From Polyangium sp. 15x6 (lineage in GTDB: Bacteria; Myxococcota_A; Polyangia; Polyangiales; Polyangiaceae), in NCBI RefSeq assembly GCF_029960785.1, contig NZ_JASBQE010000017.1, forward strand, positions 101,576 through 165,575: DNA of 64,000 nt, given 5' to 3'. Position 1 is the first letter of the stretch. The number at the start of each line of letters is the position of its first letter. Positions 1 through 12,912 of this stretch are shown here, one piece after another. The notes below the pieces were generated by a model. The model did no database searches, was not told the DNA's origin, and saw nothing but the letters and a program-made list of their open reading frames with translations. Position numbers and translations under genes: made by a program.

Positions 1-1494
1 CTCCTCGTGATGTGGACCGCGTTCCTCCCGATGGGGGACCGCTTCTCCGTCGACGCCCTGCTCGACTCGATGCGCCGCCGCAAAGAGGCAAACGCGGACG
101 AGCTCAACGACCGCACGAACCTCATCGAGCCGCGCAAGCTCGCGCCGCACGTCTCGCTCGTGGCCGGCGTCGTCCTCCTCCAGATCGCCGCCATTTATTA
201 CTTCAACGTCGTTCACAAGACCGGGACGGCCTGGAAAAACGGCACGGCGGTCCATTACGTGCTCTGGGTCGACCGCATGGTCACGCCCCTCGTGGCGGCC
301 GTGCGTGGCCTCGTCCCGCCCGCGCTCATCATCGTCGCCACGAAGTTCGTCCTGATGGCCGAGGCCACGATCCCGATCTGCGTCGCCTCGCCGCTCGGCC
401 GCTCCTGGGCCCGCCGGCTCGCCATCTCGCTCATGTGCATCCTGCACATCGGCTTCGGCGCGACCTTCGTCCTCGGCCCCTTCGCCTGGGCGATGTGCGT
501 CTTCTCCACGCTGCTCTTCACCACCGACGACTGGGAGCTCGCCGCCCGCACGATGCGCCGCACGCACCGCGCGCGTGTCGTCCTCTTCGACCCCTCGTCC
601 GGCGCCTCGCTCTGGCTCTGCCGCGTCCTCAAGCGCCTCGACCGTTACGAGCTGCTCACGTTCCGCGCCGCGGAGGGCCTCACGCGTGGCATCGCCGCCG
701 AGAGACCGAAGGACCACGCGCGCCTCGAGCAGAGCGCCGCGCTCGCCGACATCGTCGCGGCCTTGCCGCTCGGCCCCACGATCGCCTGGCTCTTGCGCGT
801 CCCTGGCCTCTCGCACCTCGTCGACGCGATCTGCAGCGCCGTCACCGCGCGTGACGTCTCGCGGATCTTCGGCCTGCGTGTCCCGCGCGCGCCGGGCCCC
901 GTGACCCTCACCGAGCCCTCGCCGCTTCGTCGCAAGGTCGGCCGGTTCGTCGTGACGCTGCGCGAGCTCGCGGTCGTCGCGATGCTCGCGGGCGCGGTGA
1001 ACCAGGCGCTCGTCGAGCTCTGGGTCGTCAACCGCCGCGTGAAGGTCCCGCACCCCGAGCCTTTGCGCGTGCTCGCGCAGAAGATGCGGTACCTCCAGGG
1101 CTGGTTCATGTTCTCGCCGAACCCCGTGATGGACGACGGCACGATCATCGTCGACGCGAAGACCATCGACGGCCGCTCGATCGATCCGTTCACCGGCAAG
1201 CCGCCGGAGTTCGACCTCACGAAGGCGCAGAGCCTCCGGTACAACCAGATCTGGAGCGACTACTTCAACCGCATCCACCTGCCGGCGAACTCCGCGTACC
1301 GGGACGCGATGCGGGACTTCATCTTCCGCTACCCGGAGCGCACGGGGCGCCCGGAGGACGCGATCGTCTCGGGGGACGTGTACTGGATCCAGGACATGAA
1401 CCCGCCCTTCGGCAAGACGGCGTCGTACAAGCTGGAGAAGAACAAGCTGTTCTCCTTCGAAAACCCCGCCACCCGCAGCCAGCCGAAGCCGTGA
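1..1494 (+). CDS. HTTM-domain membrane protein (vitamin K-dependent carboxylase-like), 5' partial
   Basis: The reading frame is open from base 1, so the true start lies upstream and 497 residues are visible. Several hydrophobic segments (near residues 50-70, 95-120 and 135-165) and the sequence LPMGDRFSVDAL match the horizontally transferred transmembrane (HTTM) family related to vitamin K-dependent gamma-carboxylase. The C-terminal block with LQGWFMFSPNP, DGTIIVDAKTIDG and IDPFTGKPPEFDL is also typical. A stretch around residue 195 (VVLFDPSSGASLWLCRVLKRLD) looks like a DCC/DUF393 thioredoxin-like segment, but the Cys pair is degenerate. Substrate and role are unknown; it is probably an integral inner-membrane protein. 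It is followed by a tRNA with its own promoter. Confidence 0.75.
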   Translation, partial: LLVMWTAFLPMGDRFSVDALLDSMRRRKEANADELNDRTNLIEPRKLAPHVSLVAGVVLLQIAAIYYFNVVHKTGTAWKNGTAVHYVLWVDRMVTPLVAAVRGLVPPALIIVATKFVLMAEATIPICVASPLGRSWARRLAISLMCILHIGFGATFVLGPFAWAMCVFSTLLFTTDDWELAARTMRRTHRARVVLFDPSSGASLWLCRVLKRLDRYELLTFRAAEGLTRGIAAERPKDHARLEQSAALADIVAALPLGPTIAWLLRVPGLSHLVDAICSAVTARDVSRIFGLRVPRAPGPVTLTEPSPLRRKVGRFVVTLRELAVVAMLAGAVNQALVELWVVNRRVKVPHPEPLRVLAQKMRYLQGWFMFSPNPVMDDGTIIVDAKTIDGRSIDPFTGKPPEFDLTKAQSLRYNQIWSDYFNRIHLPANSAYRDAMRDFIFRYPERTGRPEDAIVSGDVYWIQDMNPPFGKTASYKLEKNKLFSFENPATRSQPKP

Positions 1495-1527
1495 GGCGAG
1501 CCGGCCGTCGAAAGCGAAACTTTCGTC

Positions 1528-1555
1528 TTGACTCGGGAGGCTCAATCAGTAGAGT
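1528..1555 (+). promoter_or_regulatory. Sigma-70-type promoter of tRNA-Ala
   Basis: TTGACT (1528-1533), a 16-nt spacer and TAGAGT (1550-1555) lie just upstream of the tRNA. The predicted transcript would start about 10 nt before the mature 5' end. A small hairpin, CGAAAG/CTTTCG at 1509-1525, precedes it and could help end the upstream gene. Confidence 0.65.
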
Positions 1556-1571
1556 CCCGCGAGTCGCTGAC

Positions 1572-1647
<76 letters not shown>

Positions 1648-1672
1648 AGAAAAACCCGCAGCGAAAAAAAAG

Positions 1673-1704
1673 CGCCGTGTTCCGAGCTGGAACACGGCGT
1701 TTTT
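1673..1704 (+). terminator. Rho-independent terminator after tRNA-Ala
   Basis: A perfect 11-bp stem, CGCCGTGTTCC / GGAACACGGCG with a 5-nt loop, is followed at once by five T residues. It lies 25 nt after the tRNA CCA end. Confidence 0.93.
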
Positions 1705-1939
1705 CGTTTTCCATACGTCGCTTCCGCGCGCTCCTCCCGGGCGGCACGCTGGCGCGTTCGAAAACGCGGGAAAGGAAGCGCGCGAAGAGCGCCGTCCGAG
1801 GCTTGCGACCGCCTGCTCGTCTCCTCAGGTTCGCGATCGGACGGCACGAAGGGGGCGGTCTGGGCGGACCCCTGCGCCTTCGTCGTGCCCATACACCGCC
1901 GCGGGCCATCACCCGCGAGCGATCTGGGGGGACATCATC

Positions 1940-2575
1940 ATGAAGAAGCTCTTCGTTGCGTTCGTCGCGGCTGGTTCGGCCGTCCTCGGCATCTCGGAGC
2001 GAGCCGATGCACAGCCCTACGACCTCGTCGAACCGCCCGAGGGCGTCGAGATCCGCGGGCTCGTGTACAACGGCACCGGCTGCCCGCAGAGCTCGGTCGC
2101 CGGCACCCTCTCCGAGGACCGCAAGGCCCTCGAGCTCATCTTCGGGGCCTTCACCGCCGAGGCGAGCCCGATCGGCTTGCCGAGCGAGGCGCGCAAGTTC
2201 TGTCAGCTCACCGTCGATATGGCCTTCCCGCAGGGCTACAGCTTCTCGCTCGTCTCGGCCGACTACCGCGGCTTCGCCGACCTCGAGGCGGCCGTCGTCG
2301 GCACGCAGACGTCGAGTTACTACTTCACCGGCGGCTTCGGGCGCACCTTCCGCACCAGGCTCGTCGGTCCCTTCTCGGAGAACTACTTCCGCCGCGACAA
2401 CCTCACCCTCGAGGCCGCGGTGTGGTCGCCGTGCGGCGCGACCCGTCCGCTCAACATCAGCACGCAGGCGGCCGTCTCGACGCTCGCGAACCGCTCGGGC
2501 AGCGGCCTCATGACCGTCGACTCGGTGAGCCTCGTCGTGCGGCAGACGTACGGCATCGCGTGGCGCAGGTGCTGA
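1940..2575 (+). CDS. Secreted DUF4360-like protein
   Basis: A 211-residue protein with a cleavable Sec signal peptide (MKKLFVAF..., probable cleavage after ADA-Q near residue 24). The mature part is rich in beta-forming segments and has Cys in GTGCPQSS, RKFCQL and SPCGAT. Length, signal peptide and the conserved TGCP motif near the mature N-terminus fit the DUF4360 family of secreted proteins of unknown function. The start is set by a strong GGGGGGA Shine-Dalgarno about 8 nt upstream. The gene stands alone and ends at a strong terminator. The function is unknown; an extracellular or periplasmic location is inferred. Confidence 0.8.
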   Translation: MKKLFVAFVAAGSAVLGISERADAQPYDLVEPPEGVEIRGLVYNGTGCPQSSVAGTLSEDRKALELIFGAFTAEASPIGLPSEARKFCQLTVDMAFPQGYSFSLVSADYRGFADLEAAVVGTQTSSYYFTGGFGRTFRTRLVGPFSENYFRRDNLTLEAAVWSPCGATRPLNISTQAAVSTLANRSGSGLMTVDSVSLVVRQTYGIAWRRC

Positions 2576-2596
2576 CGCGATCTTCGTGAACGAACG

Positions 2597-2641
2597 GCGG
2601 GCCTCCGGACGTGTGTTCGTCCGGGGGCCCGCGATCGTTTT
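2597..2641 (+). terminator. Terminator of the DUF4360-like gene
   Basis: A 14-bp stem (2597-2610 with 2619-2632, one G-T pair) has an 8-nt loop and is followed by GATCGTTTT. It sits between two convergent genes. Only the plus direction has a T-tract. Confidence 0.8.
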
Positions 2642-3264
2642 CAGGTCAAACCTTCGAGGTGGCCGCGGTCGTTGATGCAGAGGATGCGCACGGTGTCCTC
2701 GTGGCGCTCGACGCGCTGGACCGAGCAGTTGTCCACGCGGAAGACGACCGGCGGCGGCTGCTCCGAGGGCACGCCGAGCAGGTGGTAGAGGAGCTGGTTG
2801 ATGGCCACGCCGTGGCTGACGAGCACGATCCGGCCCTCGACGCCGCGGGCGAAGAGGCCCTCGACGAAGCCCGCGATCCGGGTCCTGCAGTCGACGTTCG
2901 ACTCGCCGCCCGGGGGACGGAAGAGCGGGTCGCGCGCGAGGAGCGCGCGCCACACGTCGGGGTGGCGCGCCTCGATGTCGGCGAACGAAGTGCCGGTCAG
3001 GTCGCCGAAATTGCGTTCGCGCAGGGCCGGGTCCGCGACGAGCGGAACGCCTGATTTTTCGACGAGGGGCGCTGCCGTTTCCAGGGCCCGCGGCAGATCA
3101 CTCGCGTAGATCGCGGTGACTGGCTTCTCCATGATCCGCCGGGCCACGGCCTCGGCTTCGCGGCGTCCGCGCTCGGTGAGGGGTGAGGGGCCGTGCCCCG
3201 TGAAGACACGATCGCGGTTCCCTTCCGACTGACCGTGGCGAACGATGATGAGTTCGATGTGCAT
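2641..3264 (-). CDS. Histidine phosphatase (phosphoglycerate mutase-like)
   Basis: A 207-residue branch-1 histidine phosphatase. The catalytic RHG motif is in ELIIVRHGQSEGN at residues 6-10, followed by the family landmarks LTERGRREAEA, ASDLPRALETA, ERNFGDLTG and the second catalytic histidine in VSHGVAINQLL. Such enzymes form a phosphohistidine and act as cofactor-dependent phosphoglycerate mutases or broad phosphatases; the substrate cannot be read from sequence. The ATG at 3264 is chosen because the RHG motif then sits at the usual distance from the N-terminus. There is no clear Shine-Dalgarno. It is convergent with the DUF4360-like gene. Confidence 0.88.
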   Translation of the reverse strand: MHIELIIVRHGQSEGNRDRVFTGHGPSPLTERGRREAEAVARRIMEKPVTAIYASDLPRALETAAPLVEKSGVPLVADPALRERNFGDLTGTSFADIEARHPDVWRALLARDPLFRPPGGESNVDCRTRIAGFVEGLFARGVEGRIVLVSHGVAINQLLYHLLGVPSEQPPPVVFRVDNCSVQRVERHEDTVRILCINDRGHLEGLT

Positions 3265-3473
3265 GGTGTGAGAGCGGCTGCGCTCGTGCTCAGCATAACG
3301 CGTCCGCAAGGGGTGAGGACCACGAGCCGCACGCATTGATGCCTGCAGGCATCGAGATGAATTCTTCTTCATGCAGCAGGATCGCGGCTCTTGTCGGGGT
3401 GACGCGCGGATCGACTGCTGGTACGGAACTTGATGGTAAACCGCGGTTGCATCCGATTGCTTGGAGAGGACGC

Positions 3474-7397
<3,924 letters not shown>

Positions 7398-7409
7398 GGC
7401 CATGAAAAA

Positions 7410-7436
7410 GGGGCTCGGCCTTTCGCGCCGAGCCCC
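7410..7436 (-). terminator. Terminator between convergent genes
   Basis: GGGGCTCGGC / GCCGAGCCCC forms a 10-bp stem with a 7-nt loop. On the minus strand it is followed by CTTTTT, so it best serves the lipoprotein gene ending at 7469. The hairpin may also act on the plus-strand gene ending at 7397. Confidence 0.8.
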
Positions 7437-7468
7437 TCCTTCCCCCGTTCATCTCTCCAAACCCGAGC

Positions 7469-8650
7469 TCACTTGCAGCAGAAGGTCACCGCGCCTTCGG
7501 GCGTGAGCTCTCCTGTCGGCGCGCCGCCCGTCGGGGCGCAGGAGCCGCTCGGCGTGGCCGCGACTTGCTGGATCGACCACGTGCTCGAGTCGAGCGGCGC
7601 GCTCACGTTCCTGCACGTGCCGCTGTCCACGGCGATCGGATTGTCGCCGCCGGCCATGCACTCGTCGTAGTCGAAGAAGCGGTATTGCCCGCCCATGCAC
7701 GTCGTGTCGGGCTCGCACGCGCACGCAGAGCACGCGCGCGTGTCCGTGGCGCTCTTGTAACTCACGACCTGCGTGAAGCCGGCGGGGCATGCGTGCTCGC
7801 CCTCCTGACGGAGGCAGAGGCTCTCCGTGGACGTGGGCTTCGGCGCGCACGCCGAGCCGGCGCCGCAGCCGCCGTTCGAGGTCTTGGCGTCGCACACCGT
7901 GATCTTGCCGGCGAAGGGCTCCTTGTTCTGGAACTCGCTCACGGAGGGCGGACAACTCCCGGGCTCGGTCACCATCGCGGACCCGTTCAGGCGGCACGAG
8001 AGGTTGATGGCGAAGCCGAGCAGGTCCGTCGGTTTGGCGCAGGCCCCGTTCTGGAACGCGCCGGTCCAGTTCTGGCCGCCGCCGAAGCAACCGGTCGAGT
8101 TCGGATGACACTGCAGCCCCGGCGTCGAGCACGCCGCGCCTTGCAGATCCCCGCACGTACACGCCGAACACTCGGCCGCGCCCGCGGGATCCGTGAAGAG
8201 CTCCTCGGGCACGAAGCCGGGTTCGCAGGACGCGGGCGTCGCGTCTCCTTCCGCGGTCCACGCGTACGACCACCCCGCCGGTGCGTCATCCACGCAGGTA
8301 AAACCCTCCGTGCAATCGGCGTCCGCGCAGTCGACATCGCCGTCGCCGTCGTTGTCCGCGCCGTCGAGGCAGTCCTCGGTCCCGCTCATCCCGGCGCCCG
8401 CGCCGCCTTGTCCGCCGCCGCCTGGTCCGCCGCCGCCTGGTCCGCCGCCGCCTGGTCCGCCGGAGCCGCCGGGGCCCGCGTTCGTGGTGTTCCCTGCGCC
8501 GGCGCTCCCGCCGGTCTGGAACACGTCGGACGTATCGGTGCCGCATCCGAAGAGCGAGGCGCCGAGCAGGGTGAGCGCGCCGCCTGCGAGGGCGGTGGAG
8601 GCGACGATGGAGAGACGCAATGTGCGACGAGGCCGAACGCGGGTGAACAT
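7469..8650 (-). CDS. Cys-rich secreted lipoprotein
   Basis: A 393-residue protein with a lipoprotein signal: an Arg-rich N-terminus, a hydrophobic helix and the lipobox LFGC near residue 34. Next come a Gly/Pro low-complexity linker made from a near-perfect 15-bp DNA repeat (GGGGP units) and a DGADNDGDGDVDCADADC segment, the acidic motif common in myxobacterial lipoproteins. The rest is Cys-rich, about 28 Cys, often in C-x-C or C-x2-C spacing. ATG 8650 is chosen because GGGAG lies about 9 nt upstream; longer in-frame starts would bury the signal peptide. No enzymatic motif is recognised. It is probably an envelope-anchored, disulfide-rich binding protein. Confidence 0.8.
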   Translation of the reverse strand: MFTRVRPRRTLRLSIVASTALAGGALTLLGASLFGCGTDTSDVFQTGGSAGAGNTTNAGPGGSGGPGGGGPGGGGPGGGGQGGAGAGMSGTEDCLDGADNDGDGDVDCADADCTEGFTCVDDAPAGWSYAWTAEGDATPASCEPGFVPEELFTDPAGAAECSACTCGDLQGAACSTPGLQCHPNSTGCFGGGQNWTGAFQNGACAKPTDLLGFAINLSCRLNGSAMVTEPGSCPPSVSEFQNKEPFAGKITVCDAKTSNGGCGAGSACAPKPTSTESLCLRQEGEHACPAGFTQVVSYKSATDTRACSACACEPDTTCMGGQYRFFDYDECMAGGDNPIAVDSGTCRNVSAPLDSSTWSIQQVAATPSGSCAPTGGAPTGELTPEGAVTFCCK

Positions 8651-8813
8651 GGTTAAGCTCCCGGGTTTCCGAAGGATTCGAACGACCCCGAGAGATACCG
8701 TGAAACGTGGGATTCGAGAAGGATCGTCGCGCGCCCTACTGCATCCATTGCGCGAGGGGACGACTGCCCTTAGCATCGCGGGCCTCGCGGACCCCCCGCG
8801 CGTTTTTTTCTCG

Positions 8814-9374
8814 ATGACGATGGCCTTGTCTGCGGTTCCGCGTCCTTTCCAGGTCCAGCTCGTGCCGCCTCGCGCGGCTCATGCGCAGCTCTGGTTCGGC
8901 TGGCGTAGCGAGGCGCACGCCCAAAGGCACATGCCGATCGAGCCCTGGTCGGTCGACGCGCTGCGCCGCCGCCTCGTCGCATCGACGCCGGACCTCTCGG
9001 ACCCGGAGAAGCAGGAGCACCGCTGGATGGTGCAGTGGCAGGAAGAGTGCGTGGGGATCGTCTCGATCCTGCGGCCGAGCTTCCGCCTCGGCCACGCCGA
9101 GCTCAGCTACCACGTCGCGCAGGCCTACCATCGCCGAGGAATCGCCACGCAGGCGGTGGCGGCGCTCGTCGATCGTGTCTTCGAGCAGACCGACCTCGCG
9201 CGGCTCTACGCCTACATCAGCGAGCCGAACCGCCCCTCGCGCAGGCTCGCGGAGAAGCTCGGCTTCGTACTCGAGGGCACGCTGCGCGAGCATTTCATGA
9301 TCCACGGCCGCCGCGTGGATCAGTGCGTGTACGGCCTGCTCCGCCGCGAGTGGAGTTCGCCGCGCAAGCGCTGA
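8814..9374 (+). CDS. GNAT-family N-acetyltransferase (RimJ/RimL-like)
   Basis: A 186-residue acetyltransferase. The GNAT core is visible: CVGIVSILRPSF (beta4), ELSYHVAQAYHRRGIATQA, in which the acetyl-CoA pyrophosphate loop RRGIAT is the Q/RxxGxG/A motif, and the closing NRPSRRLAEKLGFVLEGTLREHF typical of the RimJ/RimL subgroup. These enzymes transfer acetyl from acetyl-CoA to N-terminal or small-molecule amines; the acceptor is unknown. The start (8814, or ATG 8820) is uncertain because no Shine-Dalgarno or TANNNT box is seen. It is divergent from the lipoprotein gene and convergent with the acyltransferase 5 nt away. Confidence 0.85.
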   Translation: MTMALSAVPRPFQVQLVPPRAAHAQLWFGWRSEAHAQRHMPIEPWSVDALRRRLVASTPDLSDPEKQEHRWMVQWQEECVGIVSILRPSFRLGHAELSYHVAQAYHRRGIATQAVAALVDRVFEQTDLARLYAYISEPNRPSRRLAEKLGFVLEGTLREHFMIHGRRVDQCVYGLLRREWSSPRKR

Positions 9375-9379
9375 GCTCG

Positions 9380-10258
9380 TCAGCCGATGACGGGGTACTT
9401 GCGCTCGTCGTAGAGCTCGCCGAGGCGCTTGCGCATGCGGCCGACGACGAGGTCGAAGCCGGCCTGCACGATCTCCGGATCGGAGGCATGGTGCGGCGAG
9501 AGATCCCTTCCAAGCGCCTCGGAGAGGTGGATCGGGGGCAGGACCTCGGTCGTGATCTTCGCGGGCAGCGGGATTTGCGGCAGGAACGGCAGCGCCCAGA
9601 TGCCCCACGGCAGCCCCGCGAGGATCGGCCAGATGTCGGCGGAGCGCACGATCTTCGGGATTCCGATCGCCTTCGCGAACTCGTGTCCGCCGGAGAGGAC
9701 GACGACGGTCTCGTGCGAGCCGGCGGAGACCACGGGCGTGATGGGCAGGTTCCAGCGGATTGCCTGCGCGATGAAGCCTTTGCGTCCGCCGAGGTCGATG
9801 TTCGCGCGGTGCCAGAAGGGGCGGAACGACTCGCGGGCGGCGCCGGGGAAAATCAGGACGGATTGCCCGCGCTCGAGCACGGCGTCCATGGCCTTGCGGT
9901 CGGCGCGGAGCAGCCCCGAATCCGCGAGCAGCTTGGAGAACGGATCCCACAGGCTATGCAGGAGATCGTGCGTGAGGACGTAGAGCGGACGGTCGAAACC
10001 GAAATGGTCGTACCAGTGGACCCCGAGGCAGAGACCATTGATCGGCAGCACGCCGCCATCGTGATGGGAGACGATGATCGTCTGGGACGACGGGAGTCGC
10101 TCGGCGCCTCGAATCTCGCTACGGAAATACGATTTCACGATCCGCGAGATGATGCGGTGCGAGCGCTGGACGACCTCGGTCCGGATCTCGGGAACGGTAT
10201 GGCCGTATTTTCGGGAGGTGCGGGGCGCGCTCGAATGCTGCGCGACTTCGGATTTCAT
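9380..10258 (-). CDS. PlsC-like acyltransferase
   Basis: A 292-residue member of the lysophospholipid acyltransferase superfamily. Block I is IIVSHHDGGVLPIN and block III is LIFPGAARESF (the FPEGTRS equivalent). A further conserved stretch, LPITPVVSAGSHET, corresponds to block IV. The fold transfers an acyl chain from acyl-CoA or acyl-ACP to a glycerolipid or other hydroxyl. Its ATG overlaps the TGA of the upstream alpha/beta hydrolase by 4 bp, so the two are translationally coupled. That pairing suggests a shared lipid-remodelling job: one enzyme hydrolyses an ester, the other re-acylates. This role is inferred. Confidence 0.8.
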   Translation of the reverse strand: MKSEVAQHSSAPRTSRKYGHTVPEIRTEVVQRSHRIISRIVKSYFRSEIRGAERLPSSQTIIVSHHDGGVLPINGLCLGVHWYDHFGFDRPLYVLTHDLLHSLWDPFSKLLADSGLLRADRKAMDAVLERGQSVLIFPGAARESFRPFWHRANIDLGGRKGFIAQAIRWNLPITPVVSAGSHETVVVLSGGHEFAKAIGIPKIVRSADIWPILAGLPWGIWALPFLPQIPLPAKITTEVLPPIHLSEALGRDLSPHHASDPEIVQAGFDLVVGRMRKRLGELYDERKYPVIG

Positions 10259-11190
10259 GCGGGAATCGTCCTGGTCACCTCGGGCACGATCACGGAGCCG
10301 AAGAAACCCTCGATCGTCCGGACGACCTCGTCCGGGCATTCGATCATGGGCAAGTGGCCGCACCCAGGAATGACTCTCATTATAACCCTCGGTAGCTTGG
10401 CTGCCACCTCGGCCGCGCTCTCCCGCGGAATCAATCGGTCTCGCTCTCCCCATACGACCAGGACTGGCATACGGAAGAGATGCGCATTTTCCAGGATCGT
10501 CGGGGACACCAGATCTCTCGCCAGGTCGTGAAACACCTTCGCCATTTCGTCCATGGTCGGTTGAATGGGCCGGTCGAGAGAGTCCCTCACGAATTTCTCG
10601 GTATACGTGTTTCGAGCGACGAACACGTGTTCGAGCATCGGCATCGCCAGGCGGTCGAGCGTGCGCGACAGGAGCCACGGCTGAAGCAGCGTCTCGGCGA
10701 GCCACGGGGTGAACGACGGGTACCTGCGCATCCCCGCCGAGCCGATGAGGACGAGCCGCTCGACCCGATCGGGCGCACGGAGCGCCGCCTGCGCCACGAC
10801 CTGCCCCCCGGCCGAGTGCCCGACGAGCGTCACCCGGCGCATCCCACGCTCATCCAGCCATTCCAGGAGCGTGTCGGCGTAGCCGTCGATCGTGTTCCGC
10901 GTCGTCGGTTTGTACGAGAGCCCGCAGCCCGGAAGATCGAGCCCAGCGAGGCGAAATCGCCCCTCGAAGGGCTTCACGACATGCTCGAAGTGCGTGAAAT
11001 CACCCACGAGTCCGTGGACGAACACCACGCCTTCTCCCTCTCCTGCGTCGAAGTAAGCGACGCTCCCACGCCGGAGCGCGGCGAAGCGCGTAGGGAACGG
11101 AAACGACTGCGAACGCCCCTGACCCTGACCACCCGTTACGACCACGGGGCGGAGGGTACTGACGAGCCGGGCGACGTCGAGCGAAACCAT
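10255..11190 (-). CDS. Alpha/beta-fold hydrolase
   Basis: A 311-residue hydrolase with a full catalytic set: oxyanion loop FVHGLVGD, nucleophile elbow GHSAGG (Ser), acid residue in VVWGERDRLIP and catalytic His in IPGCGHLPMIECP. A cap region lies between about residues 165 and 245. The first 40 residues are not conserved and could be partly untranslated. The family covers esterases, lipases and C-C hydrolases; the substrate is unknown. It is the first gene of a two-gene operon with the PlsC-like acyltransferase (4-bp ATGA overlap). Confidence 0.85.
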   Translation of the reverse strand: MVSLDVARLVSTLRPVVVTGGQGQGRSQSFPFPTRFAALRRGSVAYFDAGEGEGVVFVHGLVGDFTHFEHVVKPFEGRFRLAGLDLPGCGLSYKPTTRNTIDGYADTLLEWLDERGMRRVTLVGHSAGGQVVAQAALRAPDRVERLVLIGSAGMRRYPSFTPWLAETLLQPWLLSRTLDRLAMPMLEHVFVARNTYTEKFVRDSLDRPIQPTMDEMAKVFHDLARDLVSPTILENAHLFRMPVLVVWGERDRLIPRESAAEVAAKLPRVIMRVIPGCGHLPMIECPDEVVRTIEGFFGSVIVPEVTRTIPA

Positions 11191-11369
11191 TCGGCATGAC
11201 GCGTCCGGGTCGGGTCACGCGCCGCGCCGAACCCGTGAAATATTGCCCACATCACGCAAGCACACGAAGGAAAGCTTTTTCGAGGATGCACGTGGGGGCT
11301 CGACGGCGCGGCCACATGGAAGTACATACGCCGCTCGCTCGGCCTCGATCCGGGGCTGGAACGGGCAAG

Positions 11370-11936
11370 ATGACACCTCCTCGAAATCGCCGACGGTTGG
11401 CCTCTCCTCGGGTGGAATCGGAAAACCACGGCGAGCCGGGCTTCGTGCTCGCTAGCCGCGACGCGCAGGTCGATTGGGTCTTCGAGATCCTGTTCGGCAA
11501 GGGCGCGCTCGACAGGGACGATGCGGTCGGGCAGGTGCTCGACGGGCTCGTCTTGCTCGGCCTCGCCGACGAGGAAGACGAAGCGAAGAAGGCCAAAGCG
11601 CGCGTCGCCGTGGAGCGGGCGATCGACAACGGCCTGCGCGCGGGGCGCTTCGATCGGCCGAAGCGCGGCCAGATCCGGGCCATTCGTCCCGATGCGAAGG
11701 ACTATTCGTCCGAGGATTGGACGCTCTGCCTGATGAACGCGCTCGACCGCGAGCCGACCGATCGTGACGCGGCCTTGCGCTTCGCCGCGTACTGGGCGGC
11801 GTCGAACACGGGTCTCTCCTTTGCGCGTTTGCAGCGTGGCGGCTCGATCTTGACGGGCCTCGACGCCGCGCTCGAGTCGGCGCTGCAGCGTGGTCGCTTC
11901 CTCGACGTGGGCGGCGGCTGCGTGCGCAAGGTCTGA
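11370..11936 (+). CDS. Hypothetical protein
   Basis: An unrecognised 188-residue, mostly helical, charged protein with no signal peptide or membrane segment. The well-formed part starts near residue 26 (LASRDAQVDWVFEILFG) and runs to the C-terminus. The 5' end is uncertain: ATG 11370 has only weak upstream purines, and in-frame codons further upstream look non-coding. It ends 31 nt before the ABC permease gene on the same strand. That gene has its own TANNNT box, so the two need not be co-transcribed. Confidence 0.6.
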   Translation: MTPPRNRRRLASPRVESENHGEPGFVLASRDAQVDWVFEILFGKGALDRDDAVGQVLDGLVLLGLADEEDEAKKAKARVAVERAIDNGLRAGRFDRPKRGQIRAIRPDAKDYSSEDWTLCLMNALDREPTDRDAALRFAAYWAASNTGLSFARLQRGGSILTGLDAALESALQRGRFLDVGGGCVRKV

Positions 11937-11954
11937 CAACCGATCGCTTCGTGA

Positions 11955-11960
11955 TACGTT
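11955..11960 (+). promoter_or_regulatory. TANNNT box (leaderless promoter) of the ABC-2 permease gene
   Basis: TGATACGTT gives an extended -10, with TACGTT 7 nt before ATG 11968. There is no Shine-Dalgarno. Confidence 0.6.
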
Positions 11961-11967
11961 CCGCGCC

Positions 11968-12912
11968 ATGTTCGGCCGGATCGGCGTCATCGCCCTGAAC
12001 ACGTACCGCGAGTCGGTGCGCGCGCGCATCCTGCTCGGGCTCGCGGTCGTGGCCTTCTTCGTGTCGCTCTACTCGCTCGTGGTCGGCGCCTTCACGCTGA
12101 AGAACGCGCCGCGCGTCGTGAGTGACCTCGGCGCGGCGTCGATCTCGATCTTCAGCTTGCTCGTGGCGATCGTCATCGGCGCGACCTCGCTCTACCGCGA
12201 GCTCGAACAGAAGACGCTCTTTCCGATCCTGGCCCGGCCGATCCGCCGCAGCGAGTACCTCGTCGGCAAATACCTCGGCACGCTGCTCACGATCGCGGTC
12301 TTCGTCATGGCCGACGCGGGCCTCGTGCTCCTGCTCAGCGCGGGCCTCGGCGCGGGCGACTCGGCCGCGCACCTCTCTCGCATCGCGGGCGGCGGGCTCG
12401 GCTGGCTCGTGCTCATGGGCCTCGTCGGATGGCGAATCCCGGAGATGCGCACCTACGGCGTGATTCCGTGGGCCGCGGGCATGCTCGTGCTCGGCGTGGT
12501 CCTCTCGGGTGTCGCGCCGGACGAGCGGCGCGTCGTGCTCGCGTCGAGCGTGCTCACGCTCCTCGAGATCGCCATCGTCGCCGCGGCGGCCACGCTCTTC
12601 GCCTCGTTCTCCACGCCGTTTCTGTCGGCGCTCTTGACGCTCGGCGTGTGGATCGTGGGCCGGCAGGCCGACAGCCTTTCGAGGCTGCCCGTGAAGCAAT
12701 TCGGACAGCAAATACACGACATGGGTGTCGTGCTTTCGAAGATCGTCCCGAACCTGCAAATCTTCGTGCCGCCGCGGCCGCTGCTCGTGGGCGCGGCGAT
12801 CGACGTGAAGTTGTCTTCGTACCTCGGCATGGCCTCGCTCACGTCGCTCGGCTGGTCGGTGGGGCTTTTGGCCGTGGCTGCGCTCGTCTTCAACGAGCGT
12901 GATTTCCTGTGA
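11968..12912 (+). CDS. ABC-2 type transporter permease
   Basis: A 314-residue polytopic membrane protein with six or more hydrophobic helices. The N-terminus (IALNTYRESVRARIL) and the SLYRELEQKTLFPILARPIRRSEYLVGKYLG stretch are diagnostic for NatB/ABC-2 permeases of gliding- and export-type ABC systems. The partner ATPase is not in the window; the upstream neighbour is not an ATPase. The downstream gene overlaps by 4 bp (GTGA) and is probably a co-translated membrane partner. The start is set by the TANNNT box 7 nt upstream. Confidence 0.85.
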   Translation: MFGRIGVIALNTYRESVRARILLGLAVVAFFVSLYSLVVGAFTLKNAPRVVSDLGAASISIFSLLVAIVIGATSLYRELEQKTLFPILARPIRRSEYLVGKYLGTLLTIAVFVMADAGLVLLLSAGLGAGDSAAHLSRIAGGGLGWLVLMGLVGWRIPEMRTYGVIPWAAGMLVLGVVLSGVAPDERRVVLASSVLTLLEIAIVAAAATLFASFSTPFLSALLTLGVWIVGRQADSLSRLPVKQFGQQIHDMGVVLSKIVPNLQIFVPPRPLLVGAAIDVKLSSYLGMASLTSLGWSVGLLAVAALVFNERDFL